Assembly: GCA_006546595.1 (NCBI GenBank)
Contig: VIAD01000001.1
Location: forward strand, 275,258-339,257
Source of the DNA: Moraxellaceae bacterium AER2_44_116
GTDB lineage: Bacteria > Pseudomonadota > Gammaproteobacteria > Pseudomonadales > Moraxellaceae
DNA length: 64,000 bases
Direction: 5' to 3'
In this document: one piece after another, positions 35,135 to 44,522 of the stretch
Layout of the letters: every line of letters starts with the position of its first letter
Numbering within the stretch: position 1 is the first letter of the stretch
Position numbers and translations under genes: made by a program
Notes under the pieces: model-generated
The model's input: the letters and a program-made list of their open reading frames with translations, nothing else
What the model was told of the DNA's origin: nothing
Databases searched by the model: none

Positions 35135-35686
35135 ATGGCACGCACTCGAACAGAGATTGACTCACAAAAAAAACGTGAAGAAATCATCAATGCAGCACGA
35201 TTTTTGATACTGAGCGAAGGCTACGAAGCCACAGGTATGACACGTATTGCTCATCAAGCAGGCGTTGCCCCCAATACACTGTATTGGTATTTCAAAGATA
35301 AAGATGAATTGCTGTTAGTGATTCTTGATGAGCTCGTGAATGAAGCATTACATGAGTATTTTAATTTACAAGGCGAAGCATTAGAGCAGCAAATTTTATG
35401 GTTGCTGACAAAGTTTGATGCTGTGCCAAACATTATTACCACCGTTCATGCACGCATGAATATCTCAAAAACCATACAAGAGTGGCATCAACGCTTTCAT
35501 TTTATGCTGGAATCCTTAATGGTTAATCAGTTGATTTTAAAAGGCTTAGAACAGGATGAAGCTATCGCAGCCTCTAAAATAACCATGTTTGTCATTGAAG
35601 GTTTGCTTTCTCATCATGCAGGAAATTCCACAGAACGCGGGAGTATTGCTAAATTTTTGGTATCACGCATTACCCCAAATCAATAA
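35135..35686 (+). CDS. TetR-family transcriptional regulator
   Basis: 183 residues from the ATG at 35135 (MARTRTEIDSQKKREEIINA); an upstream ATG at 35105 is possible but lies in the operator. The N-terminal helix-turn-helix (RIAHQAGVAPNTLYWYFKDKDELL) is clear at about 35-60. The ligand domain is not assignable. The SDR gene follows 36 bp downstream and the hydrolase is divergent, so it probably controls both, a fatty/hydrophobic-substrate degradation module by analogy. Confidence 0.88.
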   Translation: MARTRTEIDSQKKREEIINAARFLILSEGYEATGMTRIAHQAGVAPNTLYWYFKDKDELLLVILDELVNEALHEYFNLQGEALEQQILWLLTKFDAVPNIITTVHARMNISKTIQEWHQRFHFMLESLMVNQLILKGLEQDEAIAASKITMFVIEGLLSHHAGNSTERGSIAKFLVSRITPNQ

Positions 35687-35722
35687 AACATGATTTCAGA
35701 CAACAACATCAGAGGGCTACTT

Positions 35723-36529
35723 ATGAAACAGCAGCATTTTCCACGTTTGGCAGGAAAAGTCGTTTTAGTAACAGGCGCATGGGGAGGGCTTGGCAAAACC
35801 TTTATTCGTCATTTATTAGTATCACGCGCGAAAATTATTTTAAGTGATATTGCAGAAAAGCCGATTGCCCAATTAGCTGAAGGGGGTGGTTTGCCAACTG
35901 GCTGGGAACATTTAATACTAGGTCAAATTGTTGCTGACCTGAATACCCCCGAAGGCCCTCAAGCTTTATATGATGCCTGCAAAAAAATCGCGCCAGTTGA
36001 CATGATTATTCATAATGCAGGTTTGGCTTTTGTTGGTCATTACGAAGAAATTCCACGCGAGAAAATGAATTTACAAATGCGAGTGATGCTGACCGCGCCA
36101 ATGGAATTAACCCATTTATTTTTGCTTGATTTTTTACAACGCGGCAGTGGTCATTTAGTTTTTATTGACTCCGTTGCAGGTTTTATTGCCACTAAATTGG
36201 GCACAAGTTACAGCGCGGCAAAGTTTGGTTTGCGTGGTTTTGCTATGGCATTATCGGGTGAAGTTAAAGCGCGTGGTGTTGATGTAACCATTATTTATCC
36301 ATTTTTTACCCGAACTGGTATTTTAAAAGCCCCAATTATTGGTAAAGCGAAAATTCCTGTTATGCCTTCGATTTTGATTGATGACCCAGACAAAGTCATT
36401 AACACTGCGTTAAAAGGTATTGATAAGCGTGTTTTACACGTAAAAACAGGTTTTTATTCTAATTTTATGTGGCAAGCAACACGAATATGGCCTGTTATTA
36501 GCAGCCAAATGCAGCCTAAGAAAATTTAA
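35723..36529 (+). CDS. short-chain dehydrogenase/reductase
   Basis: 268 residues from the ATG at 35723 (MKQQHFPRLAGKVVLVTGAW) with AGAGGG upstream; a longer frame starting at 35690 lacks this. Cofactor loop TGAWGGLGKT near 17-26, NAG near 101-103, the Ser in FIDSVAGF and the YSAAKFG active-site motif (Tyr-x3-Lys) are all present. It oxidises or reduces an unknown alcohol/ketone with NAD(P). Downstream of TetR and probably in its regulon. Confidence 0.88.
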   Translation: MKQQHFPRLAGKVVLVTGAWGGLGKTFIRHLLVSRAKIILSDIAEKPIAQLAEGGGLPTGWEHLILGQIVADLNTPEGPQALYDACKKIAPVDMIIHNAGLAFVGHYEEIPREKMNLQMRVMLTAPMELTHLFLLDFLQRGSGHLVFIDSVAGFIATKLGTSYSAAKFGLRGFAMALSGEVKARGVDVTIIYPFFTRTGILKAPIIGKAKIPVMPSILIDDPDKVINTALKGIDKRVLHVKTGFYSNFMWQATRIWPVISSQMQPKKI

Positions 36530-36537
36530 ACACTAAT

Positions 36538-36566
36538 AAAAAACCCGCTAAAAAGCGGGTTTTTTA
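36538..36566. terminator. bidirectional terminator between SDR and acnB
   Basis: AAAACCCGCTAAAAAGCGGGTTTTTT, a 7-bp GC stem with A and T tracts on both sides, between convergent genes. Confidence 0.92.
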
Positions 36567-36601
36567 TGATTAAGCGTGAGTAAACCCACACTTAAACTCT
36601 A

Positions 36602-39199
36602 TTACGTCAATTGCGCTACATTGATTTTGTCCGCTTGAGCAGTGTATTCGCCCATACGGTCAAAGTTTAAGTAGGTGTAGATTTCAGAAGACATCGAATT
36701 GATTTTATTGGCATATTCCATGTATTCCGCAACCGTTGGCAATTTGCCCATCACCGCAGCCACAGACGCTAACTCTGCAGAAGCCAAGTAAACATTTGCA
36801 CCTTGACCTAAACGGTTCGGGAAGTTACGAGTCGATGTCGATACACAAGTCGTGTTAGGCGCAACACGTGCTTGGTTACCCATACACAACGAGCAACCAG
36901 GCATCTCAGTACGCGCACCAGCACGGCCATAAATGTTGTAGTAGCCTTCTTCTTTCAGTTGATGCTCGTCCATTTTTGTCGGTGGAGCAATCCACAAACG
37001 CGTCGCTAATGAACCGCCTTCCACTTTATCCAACAACTTACCCGCGGCACGGAAGTGACCAATGTTAGTCATACAAGAACCGATGAAAACTTCATCAATT
37101 TTTTGACCAGCAACTTGTGACAATGGCTTAGCATCATCAGGATCATTTGGACAGCAAAGAATAGGCTCTTTGATTTCGTCCATATTGATTTCATAAACAG
37201 CTGCGTATTCTGCGTCTTTATCCGCACGCAATAATACGGGGTTAGCCAACCATGCTTGCATGGCTTCAATACGACGACCAATAGTACGGGCATCGCCATA
37301 ACCGTTGGCAATCATCCATTTCAACATGGTGATGTTAGAGGTTAAGTATTCAGCAACAGATTTTTCACTCAAAGTAATTGAGCAACCTGCAGCAGAACGC
37401 TCAGCAGAAGCATCAGACAATTCAAATGCTTGTTCAGCAGTTAAATCTTCCATGCCTTCAATTTCTAAAATACGGCCATTGAATACGTTCTTTTTGCCTT
37501 TTTTCTCAATGGTTAATTCACCACGTTGAATTGCTGCATAAGGAATGGCATGAACCAAATCACGTAATGTGATACCTGGTTGCATTTTGCCAGTAAAACG
37601 TACTAAAACCGACTCAGGCATATCTAAAGGCATCACACCTGTAGCAGCAGCAAAAGCCACTAAGCCAGAACCCGCAGGGAAGGAGATACCTAATGGGAAA
37701 CGCGTATGAGAGTCACCACCTGTACCGACGGTATCAGGCAATAACATACGGTTTAACCAGCTATGGATAATACCGTCACCAGGACGCAAGCTTACGCCAC
37801 CACGATTCATAATGAAGTCAGGTAAAGTGTGATGTGTTTGCACGTCAACTGGTTTTGGATAAGCAGCAGTATGGCAGAAAGACTGCATGACTAAATCAGC
37901 AGAGAAGCCTAAACAAGCCAAATCTTTTAATTCATCACGCGTCATTGGACCTGTTGTATCTTGTGAACCAACAGTCGTCATTTTGGGTTCGCAATATGTA
38001 CCAGGACGAATACCTGTTACGCCACACGCTTTACCAACCATTTTTTGCGCCAAAGTATAACCTTTGCCTGTGTCGGCAGGTTGAACTGGTTGACGGAATA
38101 AAGCTAATGGGGCTAAACCTAAAGATTCACGGGCTTTAGTAGTTAAGCTACGACCAATGATTAAGTTAATACGGCCACCCGCACGCACTTCATCCAACAA
38201 TACTTGCGATTTTAATTCAAAGGTGCTTAAAACTTCGTCAGTACCGTTTTTAGTGATTTTGCCTTCGTATGGGTAGATGTCGATCACATCACCTGTATTC
38301 AGATTGGCAACATCAGCTTCAAACGGTAACGCACCAGCATCTTCCATTGTATTAAAGAAAATAGGAGCGATCTTGCTACCGATACAAACACCGCCTTGGC
38401 GTTTATTAGGAATGCAAGGAATATCTTCGCCTGTAAACCATAAGACCGAGTTCGTTGCAGATTTACGGCTCGAACCTGTACCAACAACATCACCGACATA
38501 AGCAACAGTATGGCCTTTAGCTTTTAATGCTTCAATTTGTTTAATTGGGCCAACATTGCCTGCTTGATCAGGGAAAATACCATCACGGGCATTTTTCAAC
38601 ATGGCGTTTGCATGTAAAGGAATATCTGGGCGACTCCATGCGTCTTGTGCAGGTGACAAGTCGTCAGTATTAGTTTCGCCAGTCACTTTAAATACAGTCA
38701 CGGTGAGTTTTTGTGGAACTTCTGGACGGGTTGTAAACCACTCAGCATCTGCCCAAGATTGAATCAATTCTTTAGCAAAGGCATTGCCAGCTTTTGATTT
38801 TTCATCAACATCATGAAAAGCATCAAACATCAAGAGGGTGCTTTTTAATGCTTCAACAGCATCAGCAGCTAATGGCGTGTCTAGAAGTTTAACCAATGGT
38901 TGAACATTGTAACCACCTAACATCGTGCCTAATAATTTAACGGCTTTTTTAGCGTCAACTAAAGGAGATGTTGCTTCGCCAGTGGTAATAGCCGCTAAGA
39001 ATGCAGCTTTAACATAAGCAGCAGGGTCAACGCCCGCAGGAACGCGATTTTCCAATAAATCAACTAAGAAGGCTTCTTCGCCAGCAGGTGGATTTTTTAA
39101 TAAGGCAACAAGAGATGCTGTTTGTTGTTCATCAAGCGGTTTTGGTGGTACGCCTTGAGCGGCGCGTTCGGCAACATGTTGGCGATAGGCTTCTAGCAC
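36602..39199 (-). CDS. acnB: aconitate hydratase B
   Basis: 865 residues, the usual AcnB length. It isomerises citrate to isocitrate with a [4Fe-4S] cluster. The N-terminal HEAT-like domain (LEAYRQHVAERAAQGVPPKP) and the swivelling domain (GTGSSRKSATNSVLWFTGEDIP) precede the catalytic domains. Cluster ligands lie in SCMTNIGHFRAAGKLL and MPGCSLCMGNQAR. AcnB rather than AcnA is the main vegetative enzyme in gammaproteobacteria. Single gene with its own terminator. Confidence 0.97.
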   Translation of the reverse strand: MLEAYRQHVAERAAQGVPPKPLDEQQTASLVALLKNPPAGEEAFLVDLLENRVPAGVDPAAYVKAAFLAAITTGEATSPLVDAKKAVKLLGTMLGGYNVQPLVKLLDTPLAADAVEALKSTLLMFDAFHDVDEKSKAGNAFAKELIQSWADAEWFTTRPEVPQKLTVTVFKVTGETNTDDLSPAQDAWSRPDIPLHANAMLKNARDGIFPDQAGNVGPIKQIEALKAKGHTVAYVGDVVGTGSSRKSATNSVLWFTGEDIPCIPNKRQGGVCIGSKIAPIFFNTMEDAGALPFEADVANLNTGDVIDIYPYEGKITKNGTDEVLSTFELKSQVLLDEVRAGGRINLIIGRSLTTKARESLGLAPLALFRQPVQPADTGKGYTLAQKMVGKACGVTGIRPGTYCEPKMTTVGSQDTTGPMTRDELKDLACLGFSADLVMQSFCHTAAYPKPVDVQTHHTLPDFIMNRGGVSLRPGDGIIHSWLNRMLLPDTVGTGGDSHTRFPLGISFPAGSGLVAFAAATGVMPLDMPESVLVRFTGKMQPGITLRDLVHAIPYAAIQRGELTIEKKGKKNVFNGRILEIEGMEDLTAEQAFELSDASAERSAAGCSITLSEKSVAEYLTSNITMLKWMIANGYGDARTIGRRIEAMQAWLANPVLLRADKDAEYAAVYEINMDEIKEPILCCPNDPDDAKPLSQVAGQKIDEVFIGSCMTNIGHFRAAGKLLDKVEGGSLATRLWIAPPTKMDEHQLKEEGYYNIYGRAGARTEMPGCSLCMGNQARVAPNTTCVSTSTRNFPNRLGQGANVYLASAELASVAAVMGKLPTVAEYMEYANKINSMSSEIYTYLNFDRMGEYTAQADKINVAQLT

Positions 39200-39732
39200 G
39201 GTAGTTTCCTCAATTTATACAGGAAGATATTCAACTGAAAACTCGCTTTGCATTTTTGCATGGCTGATTTTCAGTGAAAAAACGGTGTGCAAATGTTAGC
39301 ACTCAAACAGATAAAAGTTAAGGAATCGTTATCACGCAAACGCTATAACCATTGTTTATTAAATAAATGGCTAAAATATTCACCGTAATCTACAATAGGA
39401 TCCAGTAGCTCTCTAAATTTGTGCCAGTTTGGCAACACACCATAATTCATAATTTCTGCCGTTTAAATCTGTTGTAATAATTCTAATTATTCCCATCGTT
39501 TTGATAAAAACCAGCACTATATAATTTATCGCATAATGTATATTATGTTAAATAACTACTATATAGCAAATTAAAGCCTCATTTGTAATTAATTTTATGT
39601 AAAACGTAATTAGTAATATTTATTATAAATGCGTAATATTAACAATCAGTATGTACTCAGTCTGTCTTGTATTCCCCTAATTGATGCGTTAGCTTTATAT
39701 GTCTTCAATAAGTAAAAATACGGATAGAACTC
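39200..39732. promoter_or_regulatory. acnB/cas1 divergent promoter region
   Basis: 533 bp, AT-rich, no gene seen. It must carry the acnB promoter on the left and the cas1 promoter on the right. No CRISPR repeat, palindrome or clear regulator site was found. Confidence 0.5.
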
Positions 39733-40698
39733 ATGGACGATATTTCTTCTTCTGACTTAAAAACGATTTTGCACTCCAAACGCGCCAATTTGTATTACCT
39801 TGAGCATTGTCGGGTATTAGCCAATGGTGGCCGTGTTGAGTTTGTCACCGACGAAGGCAAAAAATCACTGTATTGGAATATTCCTATCGCCAATACCACC
39901 ACACTGCTATTAGGTTCAGGAACGTCCGTAACACAAGCGGCCATGCGTGAATTAGCTAAAGCTGGCGTAATGGTGGGTTTTTGTGGTGGTAATGGCACAC
40001 CGCTATTTAGTGCCAATGAATTTGAAACAGAAGTTTCATGGTTTTCGCCACAAAGTGAATATCGAGCAACGGAGTATTTACAGGCATGGGTACGCTTTTG
40101 GTTTAACGATGATTTGCGACTAGAAGCAGCCAAATTATTACAAAAATTACGTTTAAAACGCATTCAAGAACAATGGCTTAAACTAAAAAATACAGGTTTT
40201 ATTGTTGATGAAACGCGGTTACGCGCCCTTCTCGAAAAATCCACCATCAACATAGACTTACAACCTGATAACGCCTCGTTATTGACCGAAGAAGCGCGAC
40301 TAAGTAAAGAGTTATTCAAAATTGCAGCTCAAAGCTGTAAATACGGCGATTTTGTCCGCGCCAAAAACGGCACAGGTTCAGATCCAGCCAATCGTTTTTT
40401 AGATAATGGTAATTATTTGGCTTATGGTTTGGCTGCCAGCGCGTGTTGGGTGCTAGGTTTGCCACATGGTTTAGCAGTTTTACACGGGAAAACTCGACGT
40501 GGCGCATTGGTGTTTGATGTGGCTGATTTGGTAAAAGATGCCGTGATTTTGCCACAAGCCTTTATGTCGGCCATGCGTGGCGATGATGCTTCGGAATTTA
40601 GACGAGCTTGTACTGAAAACTTAACGCGTAGCGAAAGTTTAGATTTTATGATTGATAGTTTGAAAGAAATCGCGCAAACAATGAGTAAAAAAGCATGA
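39733..40698 (+). CDS. cas1: type I-F CRISPR-associated endonuclease Cas1
   Basis: 321 residues; integrates new spacers into the array. It begins MDDISSSDLKTILHSKRANLYYLEHCRVLANGGRVEFVTD, the recognisable Cas1f start. GSGTSVTQAAMRELAKAGVMVGFCGGNG near 58-85 is the N-terminal domain ending, and the C-terminal helical domain holds FLDNGNYLAYGLAASACWVLGLPHGLAVLHGKTRRGALVFDVADLVKD with the catalytic His/Asp region. It overlaps cas2-3 by 4 bp; in type I-F Cas1 and Cas2-3 form one adaptation complex. Confidence 0.95.
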   Translation: MDDISSSDLKTILHSKRANLYYLEHCRVLANGGRVEFVTDEGKKSLYWNIPIANTTTLLLGSGTSVTQAAMRELAKAGVMVGFCGGNGTPLFSANEFETEVSWFSPQSEYRATEYLQAWVRFWFNDDLRLEAAKLLQKLRLKRIQEQWLKLKNTGFIVDETRLRALLEKSTINIDLQPDNASLLTEEARLSKELFKIAAQSCKYGDFVRAKNGTGSDPANRFLDNGNYLAYGLAASACWVLGLPHGLAVLHGKTRRGALVFDVADLVKDAVILPQAFMSAMRGDDASEFRRACTENLTRSESLDFMIDSLKEIAQTMSKKA

Positions 40699-43600
40699 AT
40701 ATTTTACTAATTTCTCAATGCTCTAAACGTGCTTTAACCGAAACTCGTCATATTCTTGACCAATTTGCCGAACGTCGTGGCGACCGCACATGGCAAACTC
40801 CCATTACTCTACAAGGATTAGACACACTCAGAAAGTTGCTTAAAAAAACTGCACGAAAAAATACGGCTGTTGCTTGTCATTGGATTCGAGGCTTAGACCA
40901 CAGCGAATTATTATGGATTGTCGGTGATAATAGTCAATTTAATGAAACAGGCGCAGTACCTACAAACTTTACTACTAAAGACGTTTTACGCGCCCATGAT
41001 GAAAACGATTGGCATACAGGCGAAGATATTAAGTTATTAGCGCGGATGGCGGCATTATGGCATGACGTAGGCAAAGCCAATAAAGCCTTTCAAAATAAAC
41101 TCAAGCACCCTACTAAGCCTATTGCTGATGCTTATCGCCATGAATGGGTATCGTTACGGTTGTTTGAAGGTTTTGTGAAATCGTTTGGTGATAAAACTAA
41201 CGATAACGCATGGTTGCAAGGACTCGCACAGCTTGTTGATACTAAAGCTAATATGGATTGGTTTACGAATCCGTTATTGTTTACACCTGACGGCCTCAAA
41301 GGAAAAATGCAGCCCTCTAGTCCATTTACCCAATTACCACCGTTGGCACAAGTTGTGGGTTGGTTGATTGTGACTCATCATCGCTTACCCTATATCGAGT
41401 CATTAAACAAAAGCGACCTAATAAGTATCCCCAAAAAAATCAATCCTGAATGGTGTGGCGCAAGAACTGATTCTGACGAATCTGCTATAAAAGCCTGTTG
41501 GGACATTAAAGAAAAAGATTTTGCGTTTGCTAGTAGCTCATGGCGACAAAAAACCAGTTATTGCGCGCAACAGATGCTGCAACGACGCGCATTATTAACA
41601 GAAAAATGGCTTGAAAATCCTTATGCCTTACATATTGCACGTTTAGTGTTGATGTTGGCAGACCATCATTATTCTAGCCTTCCGACGAATAGCAAATGGG
41701 GCGATAAAAACTTTAAAGCCTATGCCAATACCGATAAAAATGGCGATCTAAAACAACCACTGGATAATCATTTATTAGGCGTTGAAGACCATGCGCGGCG
41801 AATAATGGGAAACTTGCCACGTTTAACGCGAGATTTACCACGCTTGGCTCGTCATAAAGGCTTTAGAAGGCGCGCAAAAGATGCTCGGTTTCGTTGGCAA
41901 GACAAAGCCTTTGATATTGCTGAATCTTTGCAAGAACGCTCGCAACAGCAAGGTTTTTTTGGTGTCAATATGGCTTCAACAGGTTGCGGCAAAACCTTAG
42001 CCAATGGCCGAATTATGTATGCCCTCGCCCATCCTAAACTTGGCGCACGCTTTTCAATTGCTTTAGGTTTACGCACTTTGACGTTACAAACAGGCCAAGC
42101 GTATCGCCAGCATTTGGGTTTAAGTGATGATGATTTAGCGGTTTTAGTCGGTGGTGCAGCCGTACGCGAATTATTTGAAAATCAACAACAAAACGCCAAA
42201 AAATCGGAAGCAGAACACGAAAGCCCACAAGCAAAATCAGGTTCAGAGTCTGCCGAGGCGTTGATTCCCGATAATAGCTATGTCTCTTATGAGGGAAGCT
42301 TGCCAGAAGGCAGTTTAAGCGAATGGTTAAGTAAAAATCCTGCCGCGCAAAAATTACTTTCTGCACCTGTATTGACTTGTACCATTGACCATTTAATGCC
42401 TGCGACCGAAAGCACACGCGGTGGTCACCAAATTGCACCGATGTTACGGCTCATGACTTCGGATTTAGTGTTAGATGAGCCTGATGATTTTGATTTAGAC
42501 GACTTACCTGCTCTTAGTCGTTTGGTGTATTGGGCTGGCATGTTGGGTAGCCGCGTGTTGTTGTCTTCTGCCACCTTGCCGCCTGCATTGATTCAAGGAT
42601 TATTTCAAGCTTATCAACAAGGTAGAACTGTTTATCAAAAAAATCGCGGCCTTCCTAATTCATCAAATAGCATTTGTTGTGCATGGTTTGATGAGTTTAA
42701 TAGCCAATGCAGCGAGCACGATAACAGCAACGAGTATTTAAGTTTTAAACAAGCACACAGTGATTTTGTGCAAAAACGCTTAGCTAAATTACTGACTGCC
42801 GAGCAACGTCGAGTCGCGGTGATTCAAGATGTTAACATTCAAAAAAATGAGGATGTGATTGTACTATGGGCAAAACACTTGCTCAAACTGAGTCAAGAAT
42901 TGCATTTACTCAATCATAATCTCGACCCCAAAACAGGCAAAAAAGTCAGTTTTGGTTTGATTCGCATGGCCAATATTGACCCATTAATTGATGTGGCTCA
43001 GGCATTGCTAACGATGATGATTCCCACAAATACCCATATTCATTTATGTGTTTATCATTCTCGCCATCCTTTAGTGATTCGTTCGCATATCGAAGCGACA
43101 TTAGATAACGCCTTAAATAGACAAAAAACCGATGCTGTATTTAATGTGGCTAGTGTTAGGCTATGTTTAGATAAATATTCTGAACAAAATCATCTGTTTA
43201 TTGTTTTGGCGAGTCCTGTTGCTGAGGTCGGTCGTGACCATGATTATGATTGGGCGATTGTTGAGCCATCCTCCATGCGCTCTATTATTCAACTAGCAGG
43301 TCGGATTCGTCGCCATCGTTTTGAGGCTTATGATAAAGCCAATATTTACCTGTTAAATAGCAATATCAAAAGCCTCAAAAATAGTGCCAATCAGCCGTGT
43401 TTTTTCAAACCGGGTTTTGAAAGCGGCGATTACTTGCTGAACCACCATGAACTTAGACAATTATTGATTAAGGACGATTTTCAGCCCTTAACGTCTGCAC
43501 CGCGAATTACCGAACGTAACACGTTGCAACCCCATGATAATTTAGTCGATTTAGAACATGCACGTTTAAAAGCGTTAATGCTGGCTCAAGGTGAAAGTCA

Positions 43601-44006
43601 TACATGGCCAGTGCCAACATGGTGGCGAACGCCTGTGAGTTTGTCGGGTGTGATGCAACAAAAACAACGCTTTAGAAAAAGCCAGCCTGAACAGTTGTTT
43701 GGTTTGATTGCTAATGACGATGGCGATGATTGGTCATTCAAAGCATATTCGCCAACAGTTAGTCTGAATCCTTGGCAAGATAACAATCATCTCATTAAGC
43801 GGTTGCCATTGACATGTGCAAAAGGTATTAGCTTTTGGTTGGATGATGATTATTTAACGCGACTAGACGATTTAGCCAAAGATTTAGATATGCCGTTACA
43901 GGAGTGTTCGTATCGGTTTGGGGTGATTAGTTTGCCGCCAGTAGATGAAGATCGCCCACAAGGCTGGGCTTATCATGTGGGATTAGGGTTTAGACGAAAA
44001 AAATAA
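40695..44006 (+). CDS. cas3: type I-F Cas2-Cas3 fusion nuclease-helicase
   Basis: 1103 residues. The N-terminal about 90 residues (MNILLISQCSKRALTETRHI) are the Cas2-like domain that is fused only in type I-F. The HD nuclease begins near 120 with WHDVGKANKAF (HD at 123-124). The superfamily 2 helicase follows, with Walker A STGCGKTLANGRI near residue 428, the DEAD-like LVLDEPDDFD near 590 and motif VI AGRIRRHRFE near 870. It cuts and unwinds DNA recruited by the Csy complex and also helps acquisition. Intact over its whole length. Confidence 0.95.
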   Translation: MNILLISQCSKRALTETRHILDQFAERRGDRTWQTPITLQGLDTLRKLLKKTARKNTAVACHWIRGLDHSELLWIVGDNSQFNETGAVPTNFTTKDVLRAHDENDWHTGEDIKLLARMAALWHDVGKANKAFQNKLKHPTKPIADAYRHEWVSLRLFEGFVKSFGDKTNDNAWLQGLAQLVDTKANMDWFTNPLLFTPDGLKGKMQPSSPFTQLPPLAQVVGWLIVTHHRLPYIESLNKSDLISIPKKINPEWCGARTDSDESAIKACWDIKEKDFAFASSSWRQKTSYCAQQMLQRRALLTEKWLENPYALHIARLVLMLADHHYSSLPTNSKWGDKNFKAYANTDKNGDLKQPLDNHLLGVEDHARRIMGNLPRLTRDLPRLARHKGFRRRAKDARFRWQDKAFDIAESLQERSQQQGFFGVNMASTGCGKTLANGRIMYALAHPKLGARFSIALGLRTLTLQTGQAYRQHLGLSDDDLAVLVGGAAVRELFENQQQNAKKSEAEHESPQAKSGSESAEALIPDNSYVSYEGSLPEGSLSEWLSKNPAAQKLLSAPVLTCTIDHLMPATESTRGGHQIAPMLRLMTSDLVLDEPDDFDLDDLPALSRLVYWAGMLGSRVLLSSATLPPALIQGLFQAYQQGRTVYQKNRGLPNSSNSICCAWFDEFNSQCSEHDNSNEYLSFKQAHSDFVQKRLAKLLTAEQRRVAVIQDVNIQKNEDVIVLWAKHLLKLSQELHLLNHNLDPKTGKKVSFGLIRMANIDPLIDVAQALLTMMIPTNTHIHLCVYHSRHPLVIRSHIEATLDNALNRQKTDAVFNVASVRLCLDKYSEQNHLFIVLASPVAEVGRDHDYDWAIVEPSSMRSIIQLAGRIRRHRFEAYDKANIYLLNSNIKSLKNSANQPCFFKPGFESGDYLLNHHELRQLLIKDDFQPLTSAPRITERNTLQPHDNLVDLEHARLKALMLAQGESHTWPVPTWWRTPVSLSGVMQQKQRFRKSQPEQLFGLIANDDGDDWSFKAYSPTVSLNPWQDNNHLIKRLPLTCAKGISFWLDDDYLTRLDDLAKDLDMPLQECSYRFGVISLPPVDEDRPQGWAYHVGLGFRRKK

Positions 44007-44094
44007 GCGTCAGGTTGTGGCGTGTAATCATTGGATTGAGTTGATATTTGTCGTGGATTCGGTTTTTGTATAAGGCCGAATCCGTTCGGCTTGT

Positions 44095-44162
44095 GCTGCC
44101 TATTCGGCAGTGAAGGGTTTAGCATGGGCTGTATTTTCTAAGCTGCCTACACGGCAGATATT
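44095..44162 (-). ncRNA. reversed two-repeat mini-CRISPR, candidate crRNA-like guide (CreR/CreA type)
   Basis: On the minus strand a first repeat (44162-44135) keeps 23 bases of the array repeat, CTGCCGTGTAGGCAG plus the intact 8-nt handle CTTAGAAA, but its first 5 bases are changed. A 19-nt spacer follows (44134-44116), then a second degenerate repeat TTCACTGCCGAATAGGCAGC (44114-44095) that keeps the Cas6f hairpin stem but not its 3' end. Cas6f (Csy4) could cut it and the Csy complex could carry it. A possible -10 CATAAT lies at 44164-44169. The short spacer and decayed repeats separate it from a true array. Confidence 0.85.
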
Positions 44163-44219
44163 CATTATGCCACACATAATAAACAAATTTCCACGAGATG
44201 CCCCACAGGTAAAATTTTT

Positions 44220-44241
44220 TTAATTAGAATGGGATGTATGG
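44220..44241 (-). promoter_or_regulatory. partial-match target of the mini-CRISPR guide, with CC PAM
   Basis: On the minus strand the site reads CC followed by ATACATCCCATTCTAA; the guide reads ATACAGCCCATGCTAA. Fourteen of 16 bases match, the mismatches being positions 6 and 12, which do not pair in type I effector duplexes. CC is the type I-F PAM. Matching then stops, so binding without cleavage is expected. It lies 280 bp upstream of csy1 and overlaps a -10-like TAGAAT (44225-44230). Confidence 0.8.
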
Positions 44242-44306
44242 ATTTACACGGCATAAAGTTAGATGATTTAATGAGCGCATCGGTAGGTGGTACTACCGAT
44301 GTTTAA
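44238..44306 (+). CDS. candidate 22-residue small ORF in the csy leader
   Basis: Reads MDLHGIKLDDLMSASVGGTTDV. Its start codon overlaps the guide target site and GGGA lies just upstream. No family is recognised. It could be a leader peptide, a small toxin held off by the guide, or chance. Confidence 0.3.
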   Translation: MDLHGIKLDDLMSASVGGTTDV

Positions 44307-44352
44307 AAACACAACGCCCTTGGTCGAGGGACAAGCTGATGAACAACTTGAG

Positions 44353-44399
44353 AGGAGGTACAAAAAGTGATTGGCAATTACGCACAAAGAAGGGTTTAA
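44353..44399 (+). other. perfect Shine-Dalgarno and 10-codon mini-ORF with tandem AGA-AGG codons
   Basis: AGGAGG (44353-44358) is followed 8 bp later by GTG and the ORF MIGNYAQRRV (44367-44399), whose Arg-Arg pair is AGA-AGG. An overlapping 34-codon frame starts at 44339 and a 15-codon frame (MQTQSLIVDMFYPQR) lies at 44454-44501. A strong ribosome site before a very short ORF with rare Arg codons is the layout described for tRNA-sequestering CreT toxins. None is proven. Confidence 0.35.
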
Positions 44400-44522
44400 G
44401 CCCTATTTCTGTTCCCGAGTGTTTTTGCTCAGGGACAGTATAGGGAATTTAATATGCAGACTCAATCTTTGATTGTGGATATGTTTTATCCGCAAAGATA
44501 ATGCTTTAATAAGGAATCTATC

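Noticed and set aside
44095..44162. A second ordinary CRISPR array
   Set aside because: Only two decayed repeats, reversed, with a 19-nt spacer and a self-match; it fits a crRNA-like regulatory guide better than a memory array.
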